64,000 nucleotides of DNA from positions 1-64,000 of the forward strand of contig DEZI01000028.1 of NCBI GenBank assembly GCA_002364755.1. Direction: 5' to 3'. Below, piece after piece: positions 45,295 to 54,333 of this stretch. Below the pieces are notes generated by a model. The model did not search any database. It saw only the letters and a list, made by a program, of their open reading frames with translations, and was not told where the DNA came from. Position 1 is the stretch's first letter. Every line of letters begins with the position of its first letter. A program made the translations under genes and the position numbers. The DNA comes from Stenotrophomonas maltophilia. Its GTDB lineage: Bacteria; Pseudomonadota; Gammaproteobacteria; Xanthomonadales; Xanthomonadaceae.

Positions 45295-45635
45295 TGGAGC
45301 TGCATTGGCTCGACCAGCCGCTGACCTGGCTGTACTGGACCGGCCTGCACGTCACCGGCTGGAAACTGATCGGCTACACCGGCGCGCTGATGTTCGGCGG
45401 CCGCTGGCTGGTGCAGTTCGTGGCGTCCAAGCGCGCCGGCAAGCCGGTCATCCCGCGCCTGTTCTGGTACATGAGCGTGGTCGGCAGCCTGATGACCCTG
45501 AGCTACTTCCTGTTCTCGGCCAAGCAGGACTCGGTGGGCGTGCTGCAGAACCTGTTCCCGGCGTTCACCGCCCTGTACAGCCTGCACCTGGATATCCAGC
45601 ACCGTGGCTGGAAGCGGGACAAGGCGAGCCACTGA
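45294..45635 (+). CDS. Small LAB_N (lipid A biosynthesis N-terminal) membrane protein
   Basis: The 113-residue integral membrane protein has three or four hydrophobic segments. GGRWLVQFVASKRAGKPVIPRLFWYMSVVGS is the LAB_N signature, also seen at the N-terminus of some lipid-A-disaccharide synthases. Its start overlaps the glycosyltransferase stop (TGATG). Such proteins regularly pair with polyprenyl-phosphate glycosyltransferases; a role in forming or flipping the charged lipid is inferred. Confidence 0.82.
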   Translation: MELHWLDQPLTWLYWTGLHVTGWKLIGYTGALMFGGRWLVQFVASKRAGKPVIPRLFWYMSVVGSLMTLSYFLFSAKQDSVGVLQNLFPAFTALYSLHLDIQHRGWKRDKASH

Positions 45636-45663
45636 GGGCTTGCGGGGGCCGGATCAACATCCG

Positions 45664-45722
45664 GTAGCGCCGGGCCATGCCCGGCGGACATCTGTTTTCC
45701 GCGGGGCATGGCCCCACGCTAC
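45664..45722. repeat. Inverted pair of SMAG REPs
   Basis: The left copy begins GTAGCGCCGGGCCATGCCC; the right copy ends in CACGCTAC with a GGGGC-AT-GGCCCC core. Confidence 0.85.
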
Positions 45723-45806
45723 CGGGCGCAGGCAGGACCTTCGTCCCATGCCACAGGCCCTGCACGGTGCGATCATCGGGATCTGCCTTCCCGGGAACCT
45801 GTGCTC

Positions 45807-47576
45807 GTGAAAACCCGCCTCGCCGTAGCTCTGTTGATTGTCCTGTCCGCCCCCGCGGTCGCCCTGGCTGCCCCGCCGGCCGCCACTCCGGCCAGCATGG
45901 CCGCCGGATCGGCCGCCGATGCTGCCTTCCGTGCGCTGTACGAGAAGGAGTGGAAGTGGCGCCAAGAGGGCGGTGGCGAAGCCAGCGAGGACGAGGACGC
46001 GCCGGCCAACGCCACCCGCATGCCCGATGTCGGCCCGGCCGCGCAGCAGGCCCGCCTGAAGGTCTGGGACGAAACCCTGGCCGACCTGAAGAAGATCAAC
46101 GTCAAGGCCCTGTCCGCCGACAACCAGGTCAACTACGCGATCTACCGCGACCAGGTCTTCAACCTGGCCGAAGCCACGCGCCTGCGCACCTATGAGATGC
46201 CGTTCAATTCGGACTCCTCGTTCTGGTCCAACCTGTCCTTCATGGCCCGGCGCGAGATGAAGACCGCGCAGGACTACCGCAACTACATCGCCCGCCTGAA
46301 CGACGTGCCGCGCTACTTCGGCCAGCAGACCGACAACATGCGCGCCGGCCTCAAGCGCGGTTTCAGCGTGCCGCGCGCGGTGCTGGACGGCCGCGAGGTG
46401 TCCATCGCCACCGTCGCCGAGCTGAAGGATCCGACGACCTCGCCGCTGTACGCGCCCTTCAAGAAGCTGCCCGCCAGCATCCCGGCCGCCGAACAGGCTG
46501 CCCTGCGCGAACAGGCCGCGGCGGCCATCAGCGGCAAGGTGGTGCCGGCATTCCAGCAGCTGCGCACCTTCTTCGTCAGCGAATACGTGCCGCAGGCGCG
46601 CACCACCCTGGCCGCCGAGGCCATGCCCGGTGGCAAGGCCTTCTACAAGCAGCAGATCCACGAATACACCACGCTGGACCTGCCGCCCGACGAGATCCAT
46701 CGCATCGGCCTGGGTGAAGTCGCGCGCATCCAGAAGGAGATGAACGACATCATCCAGCAGGTGCAGTTCAAGGGCAGCTTCGCCGAATTCCTGACCTTCC
46801 TGCGCACCGATCCGCAGTTCTACGCCAGGACCCCGGAAGAGCTGCTGTCGCGCGCTGCGTGGATCTCCAAGCGCGCTGATGGCCAGCTCGGCCGGTTCAT
46901 GACGCTGCCGCGTGCGCGCTTCACCATCGTGCCGGTGCCGCCGGATATCGCCCCGTTCTGGACCGCCGGTCGCGGTGGCATGGGCACCTACTGGGTCAAC
47001 ACCTACGATCTGCCGTCGCGCCCGCTGTACAACCTGCCGGCGCTTACCCTGCATGAGTCCGACCCGGGCCATGCGCTGCAGGGCGCGATCGCCTCCGAGC
47101 AGAAGGACCTGCCCGAGTTCCGCCGCAACGCCTACATCTCCGCCTATGGCGAAGGCTGGGCGCTGTACTGCGAGAAGCTGGGCGTGGAAATGGGCATCTA
47201 CGAAACCCCGTACGAGGATTTCGGTCGCCTGACCTACGAAATGTGGCGTGCCGCGCGCCTGGTCATCGACACCGGCGTGCACAGCAAGGGCTGGACCCGA
47301 GAGCAGGCCCTGGCCTACCTGCGCGACCACACCGCGCTGAGCGAGCATGAAGTGACCACCGAAGTGGATCGCTACATCTCCTGGCCGGGCCAGGCGCTCA
47401 GCTACAAGCTGGGCGAGATCGCCATCGTGCGCCTGCGCGCGCAGGCCGAAAAGGAACTGGGCGACACGTTCGACATCAAGGGCTTCCACGATGTGATCCT
47501 GAAGCAGGGTTCGGTGCCGCTGCCGGTGCTGGAACAGCAGATCCAGGCGTACATCGCCGAGCGGAAGAAGGCCTGA
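45807..47576 (+). CDS. DUF885-family secreted protein, putative metallopeptidase-like
   Basis: The 589-residue precursor has a signal peptide (LAVALLIVLSAPAVALA). The rest is a mostly helical DUF885 domain. HESDPGHALQ (HExxxGH) and a downstream glutamate in YGEGWALYCE resemble a gluzincin-like site, and the family is often annotated as peptidase-like without a proven substrate. The GTG at 45807 is preferred because it gives a compact basic signal-peptide N-region; another GTG lies two codons upstream. It is bounded by SMAG pairs on both sides and is likely monocistronic. Confidence 0.8.
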   Translation: MKTRLAVALLIVLSAPAVALAAPPAATPASMAAGSAADAAFRALYEKEWKWRQEGGGEASEDEDAPANATRMPDVGPAAQQARLKVWDETLADLKKINVKALSADNQVNYAIYRDQVFNLAEATRLRTYEMPFNSDSSFWSNLSFMARREMKTAQDYRNYIARLNDVPRYFGQQTDNMRAGLKRGFSVPRAVLDGREVSIATVAELKDPTTSPLYAPFKKLPASIPAAEQAALREQAAAAISGKVVPAFQQLRTFFVSEYVPQARTTLAAEAMPGGKAFYKQQIHEYTTLDLPPDEIHRIGLGEVARIQKEMNDIIQQVQFKGSFAEFLTFLRTDPQFYARTPEELLSRAAWISKRADGQLGRFMTLPRARFTIVPVPPDIAPFWTAGRGGMGTYWVNTYDLPSRPLYNLPALTLHESDPGHALQGAIASEQKDLPEFRRNAYISAYGEGWALYCEKLGVEMGIYETPYEDFGRLTYEMWRAARLVIDTGVHSKGWTREQALAYLRDHTALSEHEVTTEVDRYISWPGQALSYKLGEIAIVRLRAQAEKELGDTFDIKGFHDVILKQGSVPLPVLEQQIQAYIAERKKA

Positions 47577-47582
47577 CGGAGT

Positions 47583-47647
47583 GCGCCGCCGGGCACGGCC
47601 CGGCGCTACCGGAATGAACCGCGGTAGCGCCGGGCCATGCCCGGCGA
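47583..47647. repeat. Pair of SMAG REPs, tail to head
   Basis: The first copy has GCGCCGCCGGGC/GGCCCGGCGC and ends in CTAC at 47609; the second begins GTAG at 47624. They separate the convergent DUF885 gene and czcA. Confidence 0.8.
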
Positions 47648-47674
47648 GCGCGAAGCGCGGCAGACCCGTGCCCC

Positions 47675-50600
47675 TCAGTGCTTCACCAGCCGCCCGGCAA
47701 ACGTCGGCAGCACCAGCAGCGTCAGCAGCGTGGCGGTGATCAACCCGCCGATCACCACCGTCGCCAGCGGCTTCTGCACTTCCGCGCCGGCGCCACTGGC
47801 GATGGCCATCGGTATGAAGCCGACGATGGCCACCAGGGCCGTGGTCAACACCGCGCGGATGCGGCTGGCGGCACCCTTGATGGCCGCCTGCATCGGCAGG
47901 TCGCCGCCCTCCAGTCGCTCGCGGATCGCCTGCATCATCACCAGGCCGTTCAACGTGGCCACGCCGGATACGGCGATGAAGCCCACCGCTGCAGACACCG
48001 AGAACGGCATGCCACGCAGCAGCAGGGCGAGGATGCCGCCGACCAGGGCCAGTGGCACGCAGCTGAACACCAGCAGCGCTTCCCTGCCACTGCGCAGGGC
48101 CATGAACAGCAGGCCGCCGATCAGCAGGAACACCACCGGCACCACCGTGGCCAGCCGCTTCTCCGCGCGCTGCAGGTTCTCGAACTGGCCGCCCCAGCGC
48201 AGGTAGGCACCGGCCGGCAACGCCACGTCGACCACCGCGGCCTGCGCTTCGCTGACGAAGCCACCGAGATCGCGGCCGCGCACGTTGGCCTGCACCACCA
48301 CCCGCCGGCTGCCGTCGCTGCGGCTGATCTGGTTCGGCCCTTCGCTGACGCTGATGCGTGCCAGCGAGGACAACGGCACCACCTGGCCTGCCGGCGTGGC
48401 GATCGGCAGCGAGGCCAGCTGGTCCGGATCGTTGCGTGCGGCATCGTCCAGGCGCACCACCACATCGAAGCGTCTGTCGCCTTCGAAGATCCGCCCGGCC
48501 GCGGTACCACCGATGCCGGTGGACACCGCATCACTCACATCCGCCGCGGTCAGCCCCTGCTGCGCGGCCGCCACATGGTCGATCCTGACGTTGAGCGTGG
48601 GCAGGCCGGAAATCTGCTCAACCCGCACGTCGGCGGCGCCGTCCACTGCGCGCAGTTTCAGCGCTACCTGCTCGGCCACTTTCTGCAGTGCGGCGAAGTC
48701 ATCGCCGTACACCATCACCGCCAGGTCCGTGCGCACGCCGGAAATCAGCTCGTTGAAGCGCAGCTCGATCGGCTGGCTGAACTCGAAACTGTTGCCCAGC
48801 TGCTGCCCGGCCAGCTGCTCGAAACGCTGCACCAGCGCTTCCTTGTCCAGCTTCGGATCAGGCCACTGCGCGCGCGGCTTCAGCACGATCACGCTGTCGG
48901 AGATGTTGGCCGGCATCGGGTCGATGGCCGCTTCGGCGGTGCCGGTGCGCGAGAACACCGCCTCCACTTCCGGCTGTTCGGCCAGCGCCTTCTCCAGCGC
49001 CAGCTGCATCGCCAGCGATTGCTCCAGTGAAGTGGATGGCACGCGCAGGGCCTGCATCGCCACGTTGCCTTCGTCCAGGGTGGGCATGAACTCGCGGCCC
49101 AGCAGCGAGAACGAACCGATGCCCACCACCACCATCATCACCGCAACGGCCAGCATCGTGCGCGGATGCGCGACTGCACGACGGACCACCGGCTCGATAC
49201 GCGCACGCAGCACGCGGATCAGTTTCGTCTCGTGCCCGCCGTCGCCAGCATGCGCATCGCCGTCCCTCACCGTGGGCTCGCGCACCAGCAGCGCGGCCAT
49301 CGCCGGCACGAAGGTGAAGGAGAAGATGAAGGCGCCGATCAGGGCCAGCATGAAGGTGGCCGCCATCGGGTGGAACGTCTTGCCCTCCACGCCTTCCAGG
49401 GTGAGGATCGGTGCGAACACCAGCAGGATGATCAGCTGGCCGAAGGCCGCAGGCCGCGCCATCTTCATGGCCGAATCGGCAGCCACGCGCAGGCGCTCCA
49501 TCGCGGTCAGCGCACGGCCAAGTTCGGCGCGGCGCTGGCCCAGCATCAGCAGCGTCGATTCGATCACGATCACCGCGCCATCCACCAGGATGCCGAAATC
49601 CAGCGCGCCCAGGCTCATCAGGTTGCCGCTGATGCCGAAGCGGCTCATGCCGATCACTGCGAACAGGAACGACAGCGGGATCACCAGCGCGGTGATCGCC
49701 GCCGCGCGCAGGTTGCCCAGCAGCAGGAACAGCACGACCACCACCAGCAGCGCGCCCTCGCTGAGGTTCTTCGCCACGGTCCTGATGGTGGCGTTGACCA
49801 GTTCGCTTCGGTCCAGCACCGGCACCGCCACGATGGACGGTGGCAGTGAGGCATTCACCTGCTGCAGGCGTTCCGCGGCGGCCTGGGCCACGGTGCGGCT
49901 GTTGCCGCCGGCAATCATCAGCGCGGTGCCGAGCACGGCTTCGTGGCCGTTGCGGCTGGCCGCACCCAGGCGTGGCGCGCGGCTCAAGGCCACCTCGGCC
50001 ACGTCCGCCACGCGCACCACCACGCCATTGCGCGTGGCTACCGGGGCATGCGCCAGATCGTCGGTGGTCAGCGCCAGGCCATCGGCACGCACCACCAGGC
50101 CCTCACCGGCGCGCTGCACGAAGCCGGCGCCGGCCTGCACGTTGGAACGCTGCAGGGCGGTGACCAGATCGGCCAGGCCCAGCCCATGCGCGGCCAACCG
50201 CGCGCTGTCCGGGTGCACGCCGTACTCCTTGACGTAGCCGCCGACGGTATCGACCCCGGCCAGCCCCGGGCTGGAACGCATCTGCGGCGCGATGATCCAG
50301 TCCTGCACGGTGCGCAGGTAGGTGGCGCGTTCTTCCGGCGTGGCCAGCAAGATGCCTTCCGGTGTGCGGTAGACCTCGCCGGCCTGCCAGCCGGCCGCGC
50401 CGGGTTCGGCCAGCTGGACTGGATCGAATGCGGTGAAATCCACCGTCCACATCAGCACCTCGCCCAGGCCGGTGGTGATCGGCGACAGCAGTGGCGACGC
50501 ACCGTCGGGCAGATCGTCGGCGGCTTCGCGCATGCGCTCGGCCACCTGCTGGCGGGCGAAGTAGATGTCGGTCGCATCGGTGAAGATGGCGGTGACCTGC

Positions 50601-50872
50601 GAGAAGCCGTTGCGTGACAGTGAGCGGGTGGTGGTCAGGCCGGGAATGCCGGCCAGCGCGGTTTCCAGCGGGTAGGTCACCTGCCGTTCGATCTGTTCCG
50701 GCGTCAGCGCCGGGGCCACCGTGTTGATCTGCACCTGGCGGTTGGTGATGTCCGGCACCGCGTCGATCGGCAGCTTGCCCAGCTGCAGCAGGCCGACCGC
50801 CGCCAGCAGCGCGGCGGCGATCACCACCAGCCAGCGGCGGCGGACCGCGGTTTCAATGATCAGCTTGAACAT
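47675..50872 (-). CDS. czcA: Heavy-metal efflux RND pump, CzcA type
   Basis: The 1065-residue inner-membrane proton antiporter exports divalent cations (Zn/Co/Cd class) through the CzcCBA channel. It has 12 predicted helices and two large periplasmic loops. The proton-relay motif in helix 4 reads DFGILVDGAVIVIES, with Asp425, Asp431 and Glu438 at the spacing of the essential Asp402/Asp408/Glu415 of CzcA, which places it in the HME1 group rather than CusA. The usual Asn after that Glu is Ser439 here. It is the last gene of the czcICBA-type operon, 10 bp after czcB. Confidence 0.93.
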   Translation of the reverse strand: MFKLIIETAVRRRWLVVIAAALLAAVGLLQLGKLPIDAVPDITNRQVQINTVAPALTPEQIERQVTYPLETALAGIPGLTTTRSLSRNGFSQVTAIFTDATDIYFARQQVAERMREAADDLPDGASPLLSPITTGLGEVLMWTVDFTAFDPVQLAEPGAAGWQAGEVYRTPEGILLATPEERATYLRTVQDWIIAPQMRSSPGLAGVDTVGGYVKEYGVHPDSARLAAHGLGLADLVTALQRSNVQAGAGFVQRAGEGLVVRADGLALTTDDLAHAPVATRNGVVVRVADVAEVALSRAPRLGAASRNGHEAVLGTALMIAGGNSRTVAQAAAERLQQVNASLPPSIVAVPVLDRSELVNATIRTVAKNLSEGALLVVVVLFLLLGNLRAAAITALVIPLSFLFAVIGMSRFGISGNLMSLGALDFGILVDGAVIVIESTLLMLGQRRAELGRALTAMERLRVAADSAMKMARPAAFGQLIILLVFAPILTLEGVEGKTFHPMAATFMLALIGAFIFSFTFVPAMAALLVREPTVRDGDAHAGDGGHETKLIRVLRARIEPVVRRAVAHPRTMLAVAVMMVVVGIGSFSLLGREFMPTLDEGNVAMQALRVPSTSLEQSLAMQLALEKALAEQPEVEAVFSRTGTAEAAIDPMPANISDSVIVLKPRAQWPDPKLDKEALVQRFEQLAGQQLGNSFEFSQPIELRFNELISGVRTDLAVMVYGDDFAALQKVAEQVALKLRAVDGAADVRVEQISGLPTLNVRIDHVAAAQQGLTAADVSDAVSTGIGGTAAGRIFEGDRRFDVVVRLDDAARNDPDQLASLPIATPAGQVVPLSSLARISVSEGPNQISRSDGSRRVVVQANVRGRDLGGFVSEAQAAVVDVALPAGAYLRWGGQFENLQRAEKRLATVVPVVFLLIGGLLFMALRSGREALLVFSCVPLALVGGILALLLRGMPFSVSAAVGFIAVSGVATLNGLVMMQAIRERLEGGDLPMQAAIKGAASRIRAVLTTALVAIVGFIPMAIASGAGAEVQKPLATVVIGGLITATLLTLLVLPTFAGRLVKH

Positions 50873-50882
50873 GGTCGCCTCC

Positions 50883-52052
50883 TCAGTGGCCGTGCTCGGC
50901 TTCGCCCTTGGCCAGTTCGGCCTTGAGCAGGAAGGCGTTGGCGCCGACGATGCGTTCGCTGCCGGTCAGCCCACCGAGGATCTCGATGCGGTCACCGGCA
51001 CGGCGGCCGGCCAGCACCGGCTGCGCCTTGAAGCCACCGTCGACCGCGACGAACACCGCGCTGCGGCCATCGACGTTCTGCACCGCATCGGCGGGTACGC
51101 TGAGCGCGTCACCCTGGGCCTCGGTGACCACCACGGCCGACACCGGTGAACCGGCCGGCGGCAGCGCGGCGTCCACCGGCATGGCACGGATCACCGCCAC
51201 GCCGCTCTGCTGGCGCACATCCGCGGCCGACCCGATGACGGTGGCGCTGAAGCTGCCGCCCGGCACGCTCACTTCCAGCCTCATGCCCGGCGTGACCTGT
51301 GCGGCCAGTGCCGGTGGCGCGGTGAACACCAGTTCGTTCATCGCCGGATCGGCGACCTCGGCCACCACGCTGCCGGCAGCGACCACGCTGCCCGGCGTGA
51401 CCTGCACGTTGCCGACGATGCCGGCCACCGGGCTGGTGATGCGGACGCGGCCGCTGGCATCGGGTGCGCCATTGGCGGCGGCCTGTGCCTGTGCCGCCGC
51501 CGCCTGCGCCTGCGCAGCCATGGCACGTGCATGCGAGGTTTCCAGCTCCTGACGCGCGACCACGCCCTGTTCCACCAGCGCCCTGTCACGACCGTGGGCC
51601 AGTCGCGCGGCCTTGGCTTCGGCAGCGGCGGCCAATGCATTGGCGCGGAACACCGCCGCCTCACCGCTGCGCACGATGGCCAGTGTCTGGTCCTGCTTCA
51701 CGGCCGTGCCCGGTGCCACCAGCACGCGTTCGACGCGGCCGGTCACGCTGGACGCCACCGACGCGCGCGCGCCGATCGAGGGTTCCACACGGCCAGACAG
51801 GCGCGTGGAGCCGCCACCGCCTCGACCGACGGCGACCACTTCGATGGACGACGCCTTGATCTGTTCCGGCGTCAGCGCGACCACGCCTTCATCGGCCTCG
51901 GGCGCGTTGCCTGTGGTGTTCTCAGCGCTCCCCGGTGCATTGCCGTGGCCATCGTCGGCAGCGGCGGTTGGGGTCTGTGCAGTGCCAGTGCAGCCGACCA
52001 GCAGTGCGCCCAACAGTGCAGCGGTCATCAACGAAACAGTACGGGAGAACAT
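50883..52052 (-). CDS. czcB: Periplasmic adaptor lipoprotein of the metal efflux pump, CzcB type
   Basis: The 389-residue membrane-fusion protein connects CzcA to the outer-membrane channel. A lipobox is seen (LLVGCTG, Cys21), so it is lipid-anchored. Residues 25-60 are acidic and His-poor. The barrel-sandwich/lipoyl halves lie around 95-130 and 205-235, with an Ala/Gln-rich helical hairpin between (about 135-195, MAAQAQAAAAQAQAAAN). It overlaps the stop of czcC by one base. Confidence 0.92.
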   Translation of the reverse strand: MFSRTVSLMTAALLGALLVGCTGTAQTPTAAADDGHGNAPGSAENTTGNAPEADEGVVALTPEQIKASSIEVVAVGRGGGGSTRLSGRVEPSIGARASVASSVTGRVERVLVAPGTAVKQDQTLAIVRSGEAAVFRANALAAAAEAKAARLAHGRDRALVEQGVVARQELETSHARAMAAQAQAAAAQAQAAANGAPDASGRVRITSPVAGIVGNVQVTPGSVVAAGSVVAEVADPAMNELVFTAPPALAAQVTPGMRLEVSVPGGSFSATVIGSAADVRQQSGVAVIRAMPVDAALPPAGSPVSAVVVTEAQGDALSVPADAVQNVDGRSAVFVAVDGGFKAQPVLAGRRAGDRIEILGGLTGSERIVGANAFLLKAELAKGEAEHGH

Positions 52053-53305
52053 CAGCGAACCTCCACAAACGGGGCGCGCCCTTCCAGGCGGGCAAGATCG
52101 ATTTCCGCGCCGACGCGCGACAGGCGCGCATCCACGGCGCTGCTGCGTGCGGCGATGAGGGCACTGCGTGTGCTGCGCAGTTCCAGCTGCGAGATGCGTC
52201 CGGCGTCGAAGCCGATGCGGGCCAGCCGGTAGGCTTCCTCGGCGGCCACGACGGTGTCATCGGCGGCGCGCATGCGGCTGCCGGCAGCCTTCAGCCCGGC
52301 CACCGCCGCGAGGCGTTCGGCTTCGCTGTCGCGGCGCTGCTGGTCCAGCCGCGCTTCGGCCGCACGCTGGTCGGCACTGGCCGCGCGGATGCCGCCGCGG
52401 TTGCGGTCGAACAAGGGGATCGAAAGGCTCACGCCCAGCGTATAGGCCTGTTCGCGGTCCTCGCGGAAGCGTGTCTGCGCGGCGGTCACGCTGAGTTCGG
52501 GCAGGGCACGCCTGCGCTCTACGTCGACCAGACGGGTGCTGGCCTGAGCCTCGGCTTCGGCGATTCGCACCGCCAGCGCGGCATCACCGGCACCCCGTGG
52601 CAGCGGCGGCGTGCGATCCAGCAGGCTGTTGTCGATGGACTGCACCGGCGTATCCAGCAGGGCCGCACTGGTCAGCCGCGCCAATGCCGCATCGCGGAAG
52701 GCCTGCGCTTCCTCCAGCGCGGCGCTGGCATTGGCCACTTCGCTGCGCGCCTGCACCGCGCGCAGTTGTGGTTCGCGGCCCTGCTGGACCAGGGCGTCGA
52801 CCGCCGCGGCATCGTCGCGGGTCAGCGCCAGCGCTTCCCCGGCCAGGACGTAACGACGCAGCGCGCTCTCGGCCTGCGCGTAGAACGCCGCCAGCTGGCT
52901 GGCTACATCACTGCGGCTCTGCGTTCCACGCAGCGTGGCAGCCTGTGCTTCGGCGCGGGCAGCACGTACGCGTGCACCACGCTGGCCCCAGATTTCCAGC
53001 GGCTGGGACAGGGTGAGCACGCTGTCGGCGCGGCCCATGCCGCCATAGCTGCCGGTACCCCAGGCGTTTTCGGTGGCGTAGGAGAGGGATGGGTTGGGCA
53101 GGGCGCGTGCCTGCTCGGCGCGTGCTTCGGCAGCGTCGGCCAGGGCCGCGCCAACGCGGGCGCCGGGCAGCTGGTCCAGGCGTTCAAGCAGGGTGTCATA
53201 GGAAGGGGCGGCTTGCGCCATCGCCTGCAGTGCCGGGGCGAGGCCCAGCAACGCAGCAATGACCCGCCCGGCCGCACGCAGCGACCGAGGTGTCGAGTTC
53301 GACAT
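52052..53305 (-). CDS. czcC: TolC-family outer-membrane factor, CzcC type
   Basis: The 417-residue protein has a signal peptide (ending about residue 33) and two outer-membrane-factor repeats with long heptad-rich helices. It would complete the CzcCBA channel by bridging adaptor and outer membrane. PLEIWGQRGARVRAARAEA in the first repeat and LSIPLFDRNRGGI in the second are typical of metal-efflux members. No lipobox Cys is evident. It is the second gene of the operon, 56 bp after the small His-rich gene. Confidence 0.9.
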   Translation of the reverse strand: MSNSTPRSLRAAGRVIAALLGLAPALQAMAQAAPSYDTLLERLDQLPGARVGAALADAAEARAEQARALPNPSLSYATENAWGTGSYGGMGRADSVLTLSQPLEIWGQRGARVRAARAEAQAATLRGTQSRSDVASQLAAFYAQAESALRRYVLAGEALALTRDDAAAVDALVQQGREPQLRAVQARSEVANASAALEEAQAFRDAALARLTSAALLDTPVQSIDNSLLDRTPPLPRGAGDAALAVRIAEAEAQASTRLVDVERRRALPELSVTAAQTRFREDREQAYTLGVSLSIPLFDRNRGGIRAASADQRAAEARLDQQRRDSEAERLAAVAGLKAAGSRMRAADDTVVAAEEAYRLARIGFDAGRISQLELRSTRSALIAARSSAVDARLSRVGAEIDLARLEGRAPFVEVR

Positions 53306-53361
53306 GAAGGATGTCCGGTTGTGAGTGAAACGGAGGCCCGCGATCGCGGGACGCGCTCAAC

Positions 53362-53700
53362 TCACGCCCGGGGAGGACGCTTCAGTTCATCCTGCGCGAC
53401 GGCATAGGTCGCGCTGTCACCGTCGGCCATCCAGCGTGCCGGCAGCGGCGCGCCGAAGGCGGCAACGGTGCCGGCCGGCAGGCTCAGGTTGGAATGGTGG
53501 CAGTGGTTATGGCTGCAGGCACCGGTATGCGTGCCGTCACTGTCGCCGTCTGCGTCGTCGGCCGCGGCTTCAACATGGGCCGCGACCGTGTCATGCGGCT
53601 CGACCGTGCAAGCCAGCACGTCGGCCACCGGCACGACCACGAATGCCGCCATCAGCAGCATCAGCAGGGTCGAACGGAGGTGGCGGGCAATCCAGCGCAT
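53362..53700 (-). CDS. Small His-rich periplasmic protein, CzcI-like
   Basis: The 112-residue precursor has a signal peptide (LLMLLMAAFVVVPVADVLA). The mature part is Asp/His-rich and holds CSHNHCHHSN (Cys62, His64, His66, Cys67, His68, His69), a plausible metal-binding cluster. CzcI/CnrY-adjacent small proteins of this kind precede czcCBA in other bacteria and are linked to regulation of metal efflux. It is the first gene of the operon here. No czcRS two-component pair is in the window. Confidence 0.75.
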   Translation of the reverse strand: MRWIARHLRSTLLMLLMAAFVVVPVADVLACTVEPHDTVAAHVEAAADDADGDSDGTHTGACSHNHCHHSNLSLPAGTVAAFGAPLPARWMADGDSATYAVAQDELKRPPRA

Positions 53701-53763
53701 GCAGGGCAGGCTAGCAAGCAGTTTCCGGTGGATACAATATCAATGGCCGGGTCGGACTCCCCT

Positions 53764-53825
53764 GTAGAGCCGAGCCCATGCTCGGCTGGTTTTCTGTCAT
53801 GAGCCGAGCATGGGCTCGGCTCTAC
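53764..53825. repeat. Inverted pair of SMAG REPs
   Basis: GTAGAGCCGAGCCCATGCTC faces its mirror image, ending GGCTCTAC, across 13 bp. It has the same subtype as the RAYT-linked array and stands between the czc operon and ridA. Confidence 0.85.
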
Positions 53826-53834
53826 AGCACGACG

Positions 53835-54224
53835 TCAGGGCAGCTTCGCGATCACCTTGATCTCGAACTGGAACCCATACAGCCAGGTCACGCCGATACC
53901 CGTCAGCGTCGGGTGCGGCGCTTCGCCCCAGTACTCGGGCACGATGGCCCAGGCCTTCCCGAAGTTCGTTTCCGGGTCGACCATGAACACGGTCACGTCG
54001 ATCACGTCATCAAACGTGCAGCCGGCGGCGGCCAGCACGGCGTTGAGATTCTCGAAGGCGCGGCGCACCTGGGTTTCGAAGTCCGGCTCGGGCGAGCCAT
54101 CCTCGCAGCTGCCGACCTGGCCGGAGACGAACAGGAAGCCATTGGAACGGATGGCGGGCGAGTAGCGGTTGCGCTCGTACAGGGCCTGTCGGCCGGCGGG
54201 AAAAACGACATCACGAGGGGTCAT
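53835..54224 (-). CDS. RidA-family (YjgF/YER057c/UK114) protein
   Basis: The 129-residue protein should be a trimeric imine/enamine deaminase or ligand-binding relative in the cytoplasm. SNGFLFVSGQVG and the later NLNAVLAAAGCTFDDVIDVTVFMVD are the family core, and PHPTLTGIGVTWLYG stands where the C-terminal PARxxV region lies; the usual catalytic Arg is not obvious there. The ATG at 54224 is the natural start. It is divergent from a LysR regulator across 109 bp, so it is that regulator's most likely target. Confidence 0.85.
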   Translation of the reverse strand: MTPRDVVFPAGRQALYERNRYSPAIRSNGFLFVSGQVGSCEDGSPEPDFETQVRRAFENLNAVLAAAGCTFDDVIDVTVFMVDPETNFGKAWAIVPEYWGEAPHPTLTGIGVTWLYGFQFEIKVIAKLP

Positions 54225-54300
54225 TGGGGAGGCTCCAGAAGCAAGGTCTCCATGCTGCTCTCTGATTCTGTCTGGATAAACCGCGATGATCGGCCTAGAT

Positions 54301-54323
54301 TGATTGGCAATCCCAAACAATCA
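54301..54323. promoter_or_regulatory. Candidate LysR operator in the ridA-lysR divergent gap
   Basis: TGATTG (54301-54306) and CAATCA (54318-54323) are perfect inverted arms 11 bp apart; inside lies a second palindrome GATTG-G-CAATC. The site ends 10 bp before the LysR start codon, fitting autoregulation. Assignment to this regulator is inferred. Confidence 0.5.
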
Positions 54324-54333
54324 CGGCCCACCC

